This document shows, one piece after another, positions 1-8,147 of a DNA stretch of 64,000 bases. Below the pieces are notes generated by a model that made no database searches, had not been told where the DNA came from, and saw nothing but the letters and a program-made list of their open reading frames with translations. This stretch comes from Curtobacterium sp. MR_MD2014. Its GTDB lineage: Bacteria > Actinomycetota > Actinomycetes > Actinomycetales > Microbacteriaceae. A program made the position numbers and the translations under genes. Position 1 is the stretch's first letter; every line of letters starts with the position of its first letter. The stretch covers positions 2,294,001 through 2,358,000 of the forward strand of contig NZ_CP009755.1 of NCBI RefSeq assembly GCF_000772085.1, in the 5' to 3' direction.

Positions 1-749
1 TCGACCCGGTCGTCGAGCCGGTGCCGGTCATGCCGACCGCGCACTACGCGATGGGCGGCATCCCGACGAACACCAACGCCGAGGTGCTCTACGACAACAC
101 CACGGTCGTGCCCGGCCTGTACGCCGCCGGCGAGTGCGCCTGCGTGTCCGTGCACGGCTCGAACCGCCTCGGCACCAACTCGCTGCTCGACATCAACGTC
201 TTCGGCAAGCGCTCGGGCAACAACGCGGCCGAGTGGGTGCAGACCGCCGAGTTCCTCCCCCTGCCCGAGGACCCGGCCGCCGGCGTCCGCGGGATGCTCG
301 ACCAGCTCCGCGCCTCGACCGGGACCGAGCGCATCGCCGTCCTCCGCAAGGAGCTGCAGGACGAGATGGACAAGAACGCGCAGGTGTTCCGCACCGACGA
401 GTCGCTCGGCAAGATGACCGAGACGATCCACCAGCTCCGCGAGCGGTACCTGAACATCGCCGTGCAGGACAAGGGCAAGCGCTTCAACACCGACCTGCTC
501 GAGGCCGTCGAACTCGGGTTCCTGCTCGACCTGGCCGAGGTGGTCGTGTTCTCCGCGCGGAACCGCAAGGAGAGTCGAGGCGGCCACATGCGCGACGACT
601 ACCCGAAGCGCGACGACGAGAACTACATGCAGCACACCATGGCGTACCTGACGGGCGACCCGCACTCGTCACTCGCCGACGACCACATCACACTCGACTG
701 GAAGCCCGTCGTCGTGACGCGGTACGAGCCGATGGAGAGGAAGTACTGA
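1..749 (+). CDS. sdhA: Succinate dehydrogenase flavoprotein subunit, 5'-truncated
   Basis: This is the last 249 codons of SdhA; the frame is open from base 3 and the N-terminus lies before the window. SdhA carries covalent FAD and oxidises succinate to fumarate in complex II on the inner face of the membrane. Visible are HYAMGGIPTN, the FAD-domain end motif GSNRLGTNSLLDINVFG, and the C-terminal-domain signature RKESRGGH with the substrate-contacting Arg and His. The end (EPMERKY) is typical of actinobacterial SdhA. The TGA overlaps the sdhB ATG by one base (TGATG), so the two are translationally coupled. Identity is near certain; only completeness is unknown. Confidence 0.96.
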   Translation, partial: DPVVEPVPVMPTAHYAMGGIPTNTNAEVLYDNTTVVPGLYAAGECACVSVHGSNRLGTNSLLDINVFGKRSGNNAAEWVQTAEFLPLPEDPAAGVRGMLDQLRASTGTERIAVLRKELQDEMDKNAQVFRTDESLGKMTETIHQLRERYLNIAVQDKGKRFNTDLLEAVELGFLLDLAEVVVFSARNRKESRGGHMRDDYPKRDDENYMQHTMAYLTGDPHSSLADDHITLDWKPVVVTRYEPMERKY

Positions 750-1522
750 TGACCGACACCCTGGTCTCCGACAGCCCGCGCACCGACACCGTGCAGAGCG
801 CTCCTCCCGGATCGTTCCCCGTCACGATCATCGTCCGCCGGTTCGACCCGGACGTCGACGACGAGCCGCGCTGGCAGGACTTCGACGTGATGATGCTGCC
901 GACGGACCGCATCCTCGACGCCCTGCACCAGATCAAGTGGGAGCAGGACGGCTCGCTCACGTTCCGGCGGTCCTGCGCGCACGGCGTGTGCGGCTCGGAC
1001 GCGATGCGCATCAACGGGCGCAACCGGCTCGCGTGCAAGACCCTGATCAAGGACCTCGACGTGTCGAAGCCGATCTACGTCGAGGCGATCAAGGGCCTGC
1101 CGCTCGAGAAGGACCTGGTCGTGGACATGGAGCCGTTCTTCCAGTCCTACCGCGAGGTCCAGCCGTTCCTGCAGGCCTCGAGCAAGCCGGAAAAGGGCAA
1201 GGAGCGCGTGCAGTCCGTCGCCGACCGCGCCCGGTTCGACGACACCACGAAGTGCATCCTCTGCGCCGCGTGCACCTCGTCGTGCCCCGTGTTCTGGACC
1301 GACGGGCAGTACTTCGGCCCGGCGGCGATCGTCAACGCACACCGCTTCATCTTCGACTCGCGCGACGACTCGGCGAACGTGCGCCTCGACATCCTCAACG
1401 ACAAGGAGGGCGTGTGGCGGTGCCGCACCACCTTCAACTGCACCGACGCCTGCCCGCGCGGCATCCAGGTGACGAAGGCGATCTCCGAGGTCAAGCAGGC
1501 GATCATGCGCGGCGGCGTGTGA
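749..1522 (+). CDS. sdhB: Succinate dehydrogenase iron-sulfur subunit
   Basis: A 257-residue SdhB that passes electrons from SdhA FAD to quinone through three Fe-S centres. An N-terminal 2Fe-2S ferredoxin domain shows CAHGVCGSD (Cys76, Cys81, Asp84) and a later Cys near residue 96. The C-terminal domain has CILCAACTSSCP and CRTTFNCTDACP for the 4Fe-4S and 3Fe-4S clusters. Asp in place of the third 2Fe-2S Cys is normal in this family. The ATG at 749 was chosen because it overlaps the sdhA stop and gives the usual length; the frame is open further upstream but that part is only a shadow of sdhA. No sdh membrane anchor follows, so those genes must lie before sdhA. Confidence 0.97.
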   Translation: MTDTLVSDSPRTDTVQSAPPGSFPVTIIVRRFDPDVDDEPRWQDFDVMMLPTDRILDALHQIKWEQDGSLTFRRSCAHGVCGSDAMRINGRNRLACKTLIKDLDVSKPIYVEAIKGLPLEKDLVVDMEPFFQSYREVQPFLQASSKPEKGKERVQSVADRARFDDTTKCILCAACTSSCPVFWTDGQYFGPAAIVNAHRFIFDSRDDSANVRLDILNDKEGVWRCRTTFNCTDACPRGIQVTKAISEVKQAIMRGGV

Positions 1523-1592
1523 GACGTCGACCCACCGGGGCCACGGCGGTGTCTCGGCGAACGGCATGGAAGCGGCCGGTAGGCTCGCGCCC

Positions 1593-2237
1593 ATGACGTT
1601 CGCGGAGACCCGCCCCATCCTGGACCAGCTCGGCTACACGATCCGCTACGTGCAGCTCCCCGGTGAGACGCTCGGCGAGCCCCCGGTCGAGGGTGCACTC
1701 CGGGTCGTCCCGGCCGAGGCGCACGGCGACTTCGCGCTCGAGGTCGTCGACTACGGCACCGCTCGCCGACTCGCCACCGCGCGTGGTGAGGACGACGCCG
1801 TCGAGATGCTCCGCCGCTTCCTGAACCGCGCCTTCCCGGCACCGCGGGACATCCCCCGGCACGAGCTCGACGGGCTGCGTGACCGTGCTGCGTCGACGTA
1901 CCCGCAGCTCGCACAGCAGGTCGGCCAGGCCGGTCCGCAGGGGCTCACCATCCAGATCCCGGCCGGCGTCCCCGTCGACCGGGTCGGCGGCCCCGACGGC
2001 TACCTGCTGCACCCGCTCGACACCCCGCTCCCCCAGCGGTCACTGCCGCCGCACGTCGCGGCGGCACCCGAGGTGCACCGCTACGTCGTCGACCGGCCCT
2101 TCATGGTCACGGTCACGTTCGTGCAACCCTGGTTCGACCAGCCGGGAGGCGCGCTCCGGTTCGCGACGGCCGACCCGTCCGTCACGGTGCGCGACCTCGT
2201 CGTGGACGGTTCGCTGGTCCGTCTCCGGGTGGTCTGA
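1593..2237 (+). CDS. TNT-fold (NAD glycohydrolase-like) domain protein, probably catalytically altered
   Basis: A 214-residue cytoplasmic-looking protein with no signal peptide. Residues about 1-120 (MTFAETRPILDQLGYTIRYV...) match no family I recognise. Residues about 120-214 follow the tuberculosis necrotizing toxin (TNT) pattern: DRVGGPDGYLL, then PLPQRSLPPH, then PWFDQPGG. TNT enzymes hydrolyse NAD+. The two conserved arginines (DRxGG and QRSLPP) are present, but the QPGGGTQY motif that carries the catalytic Gln reads QPGGALRF here, so Gln is replaced by Arg. It may be an inactive or repurposed relative. The start is ATG 1593, with TAGGCT seven bases upstream (leaderless pattern); an earlier ATG at 1566 would bury that promoter. 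It stands alone between sdhB and a terminator. Confidence 0.7.
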   Translation: MTFAETRPILDQLGYTIRYVQLPGETLGEPPVEGALRVVPAEAHGDFALEVVDYGTARRLATARGEDDAVEMLRRFLNRAFPAPRDIPRHELDGLRDRAASTYPQLAQQVGQAGPQGLTIQIPAGVPVDRVGGPDGYLLHPLDTPLPQRSLPPHVAAAPEVHRYVVDRPFMVTVTFVQPWFDQPGGALRFATADPSVTVRDLVVDGSLVRLRVV

Positions 2238-2260
2238 GCCGCCGCCCATCTCCCTGACGT

Positions 2261-2299
2261 GACGAAGCGGCCCACCCCTGCCGGGGGGGCCGCTTCGTC
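2261..2299. terminator. Bidirectional hairpin terminator
   Basis: Perfect 13-bp arms (GACGAAGCGGCCC at 2261-2273, complement at 2287-2299) around a 13-base loop. It lies between two convergent gene ends (2237 on plus, 2312 on minus) and so probably serves both. Confidence 0.75.
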
Positions 2300-2311
2300 G
2301 TGTCCGGGTGC

Positions 2312-2995
2312 TCAGACCTGCGGGCCGGGTGCCTCCGGTCGGTCGTACTGCGCCCCGGCGGGGCTCGACTCCAGGCACCCGAAGACGATGCCGGCGACCC
2401 CAGCCGCGAAGGAGACCAGCCAGAAGGGGCCGGCGAGACCGGCGTCGTGCACGCGGCGCCAGCCGAGCGCGAGGGACGGGACGAACGTCGCGAGTCCCCA
2501 CAGCCCGAGCAGCCCGGCGAACAGGAGCGCGACCGCCGGGAAGCCGCCGGTCGAGGTCGTGGTGCCGTACTCGTCCGTCGTGGTGGCCCCGGCCGCCCAG
2601 ACGAGGATCGAGGCGATGTACGCGCTGAACAGGACCGTCACCACGATCGCGTTCGCCAGGTACCACCACCAGAACTCACTGCGGCTCGCGCGCCCGTCGA
2701 ACCGGGCGTACTTCTTCCAGAACCGGACGAAGGCGTCGAGGAACCCGGCGCCGTACCAGGGCGCCCAGAGCGGCGGGGCGCCGCTGGCGTCCGTCGGGAT
2801 CGGCGCCTGCTGCTGGTACTGCGGGTACGGCTGGCCGTACGGCTGCTGCTGCTGGGGGTAGGGCTGGCCGTACGGCTGCTGCTGGCCGTACGGCTGCTGC
2901 GGCTGCTGCGGCTGCTGCGGCTGCGGCTGCAGCTGCGGCTGCGGCTGCGGCTGCGGCTGCTCAGGGTTCCGGTCGTACTGCTCGCCGTTCGTCAC
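2312..2995 (-). CDS. DUF805 family membrane protein with Gln/Pro-rich N-terminus
   Basis: A 227-residue membrane protein. The first ~70 residues are a low-complexity Q/P/Y tail made of repeats like QPQPQ and QQPYGQPYPQ. Then comes a DUF805 domain: PLWAPWYGAGFLDAFVRFWK, the family signature FDGRASRSEFWW, several hydrophobic segments, and the WRRVHDAGLAGPFWL motif. Function is unknown; DUF805 proteins are small inner-membrane proteins. The GTG start at 2995 overlaps the upstream paralog's stop (GTGA) and follows a GGAGGG ribosome site. It is a tandem duplicate of the gene at 2992-3606 and forms an operon with it. Confidence 0.85.
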   Translation of the reverse strand: MTNGEQYDRNPEQPQPQPQPQLQPQPQQPQQPQQPYGQQQPYGQPYPQQQQPYGQPYPQYQQQAPIPTDASGAPPLWAPWYGAGFLDAFVRFWKKYARFDGRASRSEFWWWYLANAIVVTVLFSAYIASILVWAAGATTTDEYGTTTSTGGFPAVALLFAGLLGLWGLATFVPSLALGWRRVHDAGLAGPFWLVSFAAGVAGIVFGCLESSPAGAQYDRPEAPGPQV

Positions 2996-3606
2996 CGCGA
3001 TCCCTCCGGTCGGTCGAAGCGGGCGCCTGCGGGCTTGGAGTCGAGCAGGGTGAAGACGAGGAGCGCGATCCCGCCGAAGAACGGGACCAGGCCGAGGAAG
3101 AAGAACGGGCCCGCCAGGTTCGCGTCGTGCAGGCGTCGCCACGCCAGGGCGATCGAGGGCAGGACGATCACGAGCATCCACAGGGACCCCACGTACCCCA
3201 TGATGAAGAACAGCGCGGACGGCTCGCTGACGACCGTCTCGACCCCGGACGGCGTCACGTACGTCTCACGGCCGGACTGCGCGAAGCCGATGCCCCAGAT
3301 CGCGCCCAGCACGACGGAGATCGCGACGTTCCAGAGGTACACCCACCAGAACTCGCTGCGGCTCGCGCGCCCGTCGAAGCGGACGTACTTCCTCCAGTAG
3401 CGCGCGTACGCCTGGACGAAGCCGATGCCGTACCAGGGTGCCCAGAGCGGAGGGCGCCCGTCCGGTCCCACCGGCGCCGAACGCTCGAACAGCGCCTGGC
3501 CCTGCGGTCGGAACTGCGGCGGCTGGTCGTACTGCGTCTGCTGGTACTGCGGTGCCGACGGTGGGCCCGTCGGTCCCGGTCGATCGGACGGTCGTTGGTC
3601 GCTCAC
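2992..3606 (-). CDS. DUF805 family membrane protein
   Basis: A 204-residue paralog of the next gene. A short Pro/Gln-rich N-terminus (~60 residues) is followed by PLWAPWYGIGFVQAYARYWR, FDGRASRSEFWWVYLWN, hydrophobic helices, and WRRLHDANLAGPFFF. The GTG start at 3606 was chosen over an upstream ATG because GAGGGGG lies just ahead of it and the upstream codons (MTRRVRRTTEHH) are unlike the family. It is the first gene of a two-gene operon with a 4-base overlap. Function is unknown. Confidence 0.85.
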   Translation of the reverse strand: MSDQRPSDRPGPTGPPSAPQYQQTQYDQPPQFRPQGQALFERSAPVGPDGRPPLWAPWYGIGFVQAYARYWRKYVRFDGRASRSEFWWVYLWNVAISVVLGAIWGIGFAQSGRETYVTPSGVETVVSEPSALFFIMGYVGSLWMLVIVLPSIALAWRRLHDANLAGPFFFLGLVPFFGGIALLVFTLLDSKPAGARFDRPEGSR

Positions 3607-3670
3607 GTGATCCCCCTCGTGGTGTTCGGTCGTGCGACGTACCCGTCGAGTCAACCAGAACCGAGTGCGC

Positions 3671-4603
3671 TCACGGGATCAGTGCGAGCTTGCCGCCCGG
3701 GTGCTGCGACTCGAGCAGCTCCGCCGCGGCCTTCGCCTCGGCCAGCGGGAACGTCCGGGCCACCGGTACCTCGAGCTCCCCCGCCGCGGCGAGGTCGACC
3801 AGCCGCTGCCGCACGGAGTCCCGGAAGGCCTGGCTCTCCGGCTGCGCACCGCCCACCGCGGGGAAGCCGTCCTGCTGCGCGCGGCCGAAGGCCGCGATGG
3901 TCACGATACGGGAGCGGTCGGCGACGAGTGCCAGCGACACGTCGACCGCCTCGTCCGTCCCGACGCAGTCCAGCGCCACGTCGACACCGGAGGGTGCGAG
4001 GTCCCGGACGCGCGCCTCCAGGCCGTCACCGTACGCGACCCACTCGCCCCCGAAGCGGCGGACGGTCTCGGCGTTGCGTTCCGAGGCGGTGCCGATGACG
4101 CGTGTGCCGAGCTGGCGGAGGAGCTGCAGGACGGCGACCCCGACCGCACCGGAGGCGCCGTGCACCAGGACCGTGTCGCGCCCCTCGGCACGGGTGACGC
4201 GGATCATGTCGGCGGCGGTGGTCCCGGCGAGCAGCAGGTTCGCGGCCTGCGGGTGGTCGAGCGACGCGGGCTTGGCGAAGACGTCCGCGGCCGGGACGGT
4301 GATGCGCTCGGCCCAGCCGCCCTCGACCCGGAAGGCGAGGACCTCGTCGCCGACCGCTCCCCCGCCCGAGGCGATCTCGGTGCCGGGGCCGACCGCGCTG
4401 ATCACGCCGGACACCTCGTACCCGACCGCGATCGGCAGGTCGGACCGGTCGCCCTGCCGGGTGTGCTTCGTGTCGGCGGGGTTCATGCCGGCGGCACGGA
4501 CGTCGATCGTGACCTCGCCGGTGCCGGGGGCGGGCACCTCGACGTCGACGTACTCGAGGACCTCGCTGCCGCCGAACTCGGGGGCGACCCAGTGCTTCGT
4601 CAT
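3671..4603 (-). CDS. Quinone oxidoreductase-like NADP-dependent alcohol dehydrogenase (MDR family)
   Basis: A 310-residue medium-chain dehydrogenase/reductase of the zinc-free quinone oxidoreductase type. The N-terminal GroES-like part (MTKHWVAPEFGGSEVLEYVD, AAGMNPADTKHTRQG) is followed by the Rossmann nucleotide-binding motif VHGASGAVGVAVLQLLRQLG. No structural zinc Cys cluster is visible. It probably reduces quinones or enones with NADPH; the substrate cannot be read from sequence. The ATG at 4603 is preceded by TAGCGT seven bases away, a leaderless promoter. Long open sequence upstream in the same frame is only mtlD shadow. It runs in the mtl direction but is separated from it by palindromes. 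Confidence 0.88.
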   Translation of the reverse strand: MTKHWVAPEFGGSEVLEYVDVEVPAPGTGEVTIDVRAAGMNPADTKHTRQGDRSDLPIAVGYEVSGVISAVGPGTEIASGGGAVGDEVLAFRVEGGWAERITVPAADVFAKPASLDHPQAANLLLAGTTAADMIRVTRAEGRDTVLVHGASGAVGVAVLQLLRQLGTRVIGTASERNAETVRRFGGEWVAYGDGLEARVRDLAPSGVDVALDCVGTDEAVDVSLALVADRSRIVTIAAFGRAQQDGFPAVGGAQPESQAFRDSVRQRLVDLAAAGELEVPVARTFPLAEAKAAAELLESQHPGGKLALIP

Positions 4604-4665
4604 GGGGTGGACGCTACGCTCCGGGACCGGCCTGCCCTCAGGTCCGGGCGGCGCCGCAGCGTGAC

Positions 4666-4690
4666 GGCGGCGTCTCGTCGAGACGCCGCC
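4666..4690. repeat. Short perfect palindrome
   Basis: Arms GGCGGCGTCTCG and its complement around a single T. It lies in the 220-base gap between the oxidoreductase start and the mtlD end. It could be an operator or part of the mtl transcript end; nothing decides between them. Confidence 0.5.
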
Positions 4691-4772
4691 GGGTCGGCGA
4701 GACACGGTCGGATCCGGCGGCGTCTGGCGGGCAGCGCGGCGTCTCGCGGGCGGCGCGGTACCCGGACGCACG

Positions 4773-4804
4773 GGAGGCGCGGTGCCGGCCGGCACCGCGC
4801 CTCC
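4773..4804 (-). terminator. Palindromic terminator of the mannitol operon (GGAGGC family)
   Basis: Perfect 16-bp arms starting GGAGGCGCGGTGCCGG with no loop bases at the centre, 20 bases past the mtlD stop. It is one of a family of similar palindromes in this window. No T-run follows, as usual for this kind of genome. Confidence 0.65.
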
Positions 4805-4823
4805 AGAGCGTCGTGTCGTCGCG

Positions 4824-5978
4824 TCAGCCGCGCGCCGACCGCACCCGGTCGGTGAACGCCGCGTGCAGCGGGTGCTGCGCGTCGAGCCCGGTGATCTCCG
4901 TCGCCACGTCGGCGTCCGAGCGGTCCGAACGCAGCAGCTGCTGCAGCTCGACGCTCTGCTCGTCGTCGGCGACGTCGAAGCGCAGCGCGGCGCCCATCGC
5001 GTCGAGCAGCGCGGTCGGCTCGGTGCCGTCCTCGGCGAGGGCGGCCGCGGGCGAGACGAAGCGCTCGTCACGCGACAGCTTGCGGAGCGGCTGCCGACCG
5101 ACGCGGGTGACCGTGTCGGGCAGGTGCGGGTTCTCGAAGCGGCCGATGATCGCCTGCACGTACGAGCGGTGCACCTCGGGGTCCAGCTCGTGACGACGCA
5201 CCAGCAGGTCGCTCGTCTCGGCGAGCACCGACTCGAGCTCCGACCGCACGGCCGGGATCGCGATCGCGTCCGAGATCTTGTCGGCGCCGGCGAGGAAGCC
5301 GTGGTACGCGACCGTGGCGTGTCCGGTGTTCACCGTGAAGAGCTTGCGCTCGATCGACGCGGCGAGCCCGTCGACGTAGTGCGCACCGGGAATCTCCGGC
5401 TCGTGCCCGCCGAAGGGCGTGCGGTCGATGGCCCACTCGAAGTACGTCTCGACCGTGACGTCGAGGCCGGCGCCCTCGGGCTGGGCCGGGACGATCCGGT
5501 CGACGGCGGTGTTCGCGAACACGGCCTTGGCCAGGGCCTCGTCGCGCGACTCGGCCGGGAGCGCCTCGACGATGAACTCGCGCAGGCGGTCGGTCGCGTT
5601 GATCGCGTTCTCGCACGCCATGACGGCGAGGGGCGCGGCACCCGCGTCGCGCTGCTGGAGCGCCTTCGCGATGACCGGGGCGATGAACTTCAGGACGGTC
5701 GGCCCGACGGCGCAGGTCACGATGTCGGCGGCGGCGACCTCGGCGACCACGCCGGCCTCGTCCTGCGCGCTGTTCACGGCACGGAAGCCGGTGACCTCGT
5801 GGTCCTGTGCGCCCTGGCCGACCTCGTGCACGGTGTACGAGTCGGCGGCGGCGAGGGCGTCGATGAGCGGCGCGGCGACGTCCGCGAAGACGACCTCGTA
5901 GCCGGCTTCGTGGAGCAGGAGCCCGACGAAGCCGCGCCCGATGTTGCCGGCGCCGAAGTGGACGGCGGTCGCGGTCAC
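4824..5978 (-). CDS. mtlD: Mannitol-1-phosphate 5-dehydrogenase
   Basis: A 384-residue enzyme oxidising mannitol 1-phosphate to fructose 6-phosphate with NAD+, so that imported mannitol enters glycolysis. The N-terminus [20 protein letters not shown] is the family's dinucleotide-binding motif. Also visible are [29 protein letters not shown] and the catalytic-region pattern [16 protein letters not shown]. Length is standard. Its ATG overlaps the mtlF stop by four bases (ATGA), so the two are coupled. It is the last gene of ptsI-mtlA-mtlF-mtlD. Confidence 0.97.
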   Translation of the reverse strand: MTATAVHFGAGNIGRGFVGLLLHEAGYEVVFADVAAPLIDALAAADSYTVHEVGQGAQDHEVTGFRAVNSAQDEAGVVAEVAAADIVTCAVGPTVLKFIAPVIAKALQQRDAGAAPLAVMACENAINATDRLREFIVEALPAESRDEALAKAVFANTAVDRIVPAQPEGAGLDVTVETYFEWAIDRTPFGGHEPEIPGAHYVDGLAASIERKLFTVNTGHATVAYHGFLAGADKISDAIAIPAVRSELESVLAETSDLLVRRHELDPEVHRSYVQAIIGRFENPHLPDTVTRVGRQPLRKLSRDERFVSPAAALAEDGTEPTALLDAMGAALRFDVADDEQSVELQQLLRSDRSDADVATEITGLDAQHPLHAAFTDRVRSARG

Positions 5979-6412
5979 TCGTTGACCTCGCCGAGGATCG
6001 ACAGGATCGCGGCGGTGTCCGGCGCGTCGGTGAGCTTCTGGACCTCGTCCTCGTCCGAGAACACGATCGCGATCTTCGACAGGATGTCGAGGTGCTCGTT
6101 GTTCACGCCGGCGATGCCGACGACGAAGCGCACGGGGTTGCCGTCCCAGTCGATCGGGGTGGCGTAGCGGATGAACGACAGGGCCGAGGACTTGATGGCG
6201 TCCTTGGCGTCGTTCGTGCCGTGCGGGATGGCGAGGAAGTTCCCCATGTACGTCGAGACGCTCTTCTCACGCTCGAGCATCGCCGGGTAGTAGTCCGCCG
6301 TGACCGCGCCCGCAGCCTCGAGGATCTCGGCCGCCTCCTTCATCGCCTCCGACTTGGTCGGGGCGGTGTCCTCGGTGTGGATGCGGATCTGGCTCTCCTG
6401 CAGGACGGGCAT
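5975..6412 (-). CDS. mtlF: PTS mannitol transporter EIIA component
   Basis: A 145-residue free-standing EIIA domain that takes phosphate from HPr and hands it to the EIIB domain of MtlA. The active His is in FLAIPHGT (His64); [10 protein letters not shown] just before it is typical of the mannitol/fructose EIIA fold. The start ATG has AAGGAG eight bases upstream. A strong hairpin (6444-6473) lies between mtlA and this gene. Confidence 0.96.
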   Translation of the reverse strand: MPVLQESQIRIHTEDTAPTKSEAMKEAAEILEAAGAVTADYYPAMLEREKSVSTYMGNFLAIPHGTNDAKDAIKSSALSFIRYATPIDWDGNPVRFVVGIAGVNNEHLDILSKIAIVFSDEDEVQKLTDAPDTAAILSILGEVNE

Positions 6413-6443
6413 CGGGGTTCTCCTTGTTCTCGACGGACGTGGT

Positions 6444-6473
6444 GGAGGGGACGGGTTCGCACCCGTCCCCTCC
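6444..6473 (-). promoter_or_regulatory. Intercistronic hairpin with GCGA tetraloop between mtlA and mtlF
   Basis: On the minus strand the transcript folds into a perfect 13-bp stem (GGAGGGGACGGGT and complement) capped by GCGA, a GNRA tetraloop. It lies 14 bases past the mtlA stop and 31 bases before the mtlF start, leaving the mtlF AAGGAG site free. Such hairpins can stabilise the upstream message or partly terminate it, which would set the EIICB to EIIA ratio. Confidence 0.6.
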
Positions 6474-6487
6474 GATACTGCACTTCG

Positions 6488-8044
6488 TTACTGGTTCTTG
6501 AGCTGGTCGACGACCTGGTCGTACTGCGGCGCGTTCATGAAGTTGCCGACCGACACGTGCTGTGCGTTCGGGTTCTTCTGCTTCGCACGGTCGGTCAGTT
6601 CCTCCTGCGTGATGATCAGGTCCTCGGTGCCGTCGAGGTTGGCGATCGCCTTGTTGACGACCGTGACGCCCTCGATGCCCGCCTTCTTGACCTTGTTGCG
6701 CAGGACGCTGGCGCCCATGGCGCTCGAGCCCATGCCCGCATCGCAGGCGAACACGACGCTCTCGACCCGGGTCGCCGTCGCGGTGGACGCCGAACCGACG
6801 CCACCGAGCGCGGCCTCGGCCTCCTCGTCGTTGGCCGGCGCGTTGTTGCCGAGCAGGCCCGAGGTCGCGGCGTTGACGTCGCGGCCCTTGTTGGCCTGGA
6901 GCTTCGCCATCGCGGCACTCATGTCGCCACCGTTGTTCGCCAGGTCACGCTTGCGGCTGGCGAGCAGGAAGAACGAGGCCACCGCGAACGAGACCGCCGC
7001 GGACAGGATCACCGAGAGGATGACGCCGACGTAGCTGTCCTTCGCCGTGGCGGTGAGGACGGCGATGATCGAACCGGGCGAAGCCGGGGCGACCAGGCCG
7101 GACTGGAACGCGACGTTGGTCGCGACACCGGTCGCACCGCCGAGGATGACGGCGAGGAACAGGACCGGCTTCTGCAGCACGTACGGGAAGTAGATCTCGT
7201 GGATGCCGCCGAAGAACTGGATGAGGATCGCACCGGGAGCGGTCGAGCGGGCGATGCCGACACCGAAGAAGGTGAAGGCGAGCAGGATGCCGAGACCCGG
7301 GCCGGGGTTCGCCTCGAGCAGGAACAGGATGCTCTTGCCCGACTCCTGGACCTGCTGCGCACCGAGCTGGTCGAGCACGCCGTGGTTGATCGCGTTGTTC
7401 AGGAAGAAGACCTTGGCGGGCTCGATGATGACGCTGGCGAGCGGCAGGAGCGAGCTGTCGACCAGGAACTTCACCGCGGCACCGAGGCCCTCGGCGATGA
7501 GCTTGAACAGCGGCGCGAGCCAGAAGAAGCCGACGAGCGCGAGCACGAAGCCGAGGATGCCGGCCGCGTAGTTGTTCACGAGCATCTCGAAGCCGGGCTT
7601 GATCTTGCCGTCCCAGATCTTGTCGATCTGCTTGATGAGCCACGCGCCGAGCGGGCCGCAGATCATCGCGCCGAGGATCATGATCGTGCCGTTGGCGCCG
7701 ATGATGACACCCATCGCCATGATCGAGCCGACGACGGCGCCGCGGGTCTCGTAGATCATCCGGCCGCCCTGGAAGGCGATCGCGAGCGGGATGAGGTAGG
7801 TCAGGATCGGGCCGACGAGACCGATGTTGGCCACGCCGTCGGTCTCACCGAAACCGCCGAGGACGCCCACGGGGGTCCACCCGGTCTCGATGAAGAACGC
7901 GGTGATGAGGCCCCACGCGATGAAGATCGCGATGTTCGGCATCACCATGCCGGAGAGGAACGTGCCGAACTTCTGGACGGCGACGCGTGCGCCGCCCCGC
8001 GACTTCGCGGGTGCGTCGGGCGCTGCAACGGACGACGTTGTCAT
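6488..8044 (-). CDS. mtlA: PTS mannitol transporter EIICB component
   Basis: A 518-residue integral membrane permease with an EIIC domain (about residues 20-360; GTFLSGMVMPNIAIFIAWGL, many helices, the substrate-site-like FFGGIHEIYFPYVL) fused to a cytoplasmic EIIB domain. The phosphorylated Cys is in VFACDAGMGSS near residue 430. No EIIA is fused; mtlF supplies it. It imports and phosphorylates mannitol. It lies about 100 bases downstream of ptsI in one probable transcription unit. Start ATG at 8044 gives the normal length. Confidence 0.97.
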   Translation of the reverse strand: MTTSSVAAPDAPAKSRGGARVAVQKFGTFLSGMVMPNIAIFIAWGLITAFFIETGWTPVGVLGGFGETDGVANIGLVGPILTYLIPLAIAFQGGRMIYETRGAVVGSIMAMGVIIGANGTIMILGAMICGPLGAWLIKQIDKIWDGKIKPGFEMLVNNYAAGILGFVLALVGFFWLAPLFKLIAEGLGAAVKFLVDSSLLPLASVIIEPAKVFFLNNAINHGVLDQLGAQQVQESGKSILFLLEANPGPGLGILLAFTFFGVGIARSTAPGAILIQFFGGIHEIYFPYVLQKPVLFLAVILGGATGVATNVAFQSGLVAPASPGSIIAVLTATAKDSYVGVILSVILSAAVSFAVASFFLLASRKRDLANNGGDMSAAMAKLQANKGRDVNAATSGLLGNNAPANDEEAEAALGGVGSASTATATRVESVVFACDAGMGSSAMGASVLRNKVKKAGIEGVTVVNKAIANLDGTEDLIITQEELTDRAKQKNPNAQHVSVGNFMNAPQYDQVVDQLKNQ

Positions 8045-8067
8045 GTGCCTGGCTTTCTGTGATGGGT

Positions 8068-8140
8068 GCTGCTGCGGTGTGAAGGGGTGCTGCGGTGGTG
8101 CTGGTGCTGCGGTGGTGCGGGTGCTGCGTGGGGTGGAGCT
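8068..8140. repeat. Degenerate tandem repeat in the ptsI-mtlA spacer
   Basis: The untranslated spacer is built from about four imperfect copies of GGTGCTGCGG(T) separated by GGTG or similar. It contains no gene. In the mRNA it is an unstructured C/A-rich tract (GCAGCACC repeats). Confidence 0.55.
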
Positions 8141-8147
8141 GGTCGGG

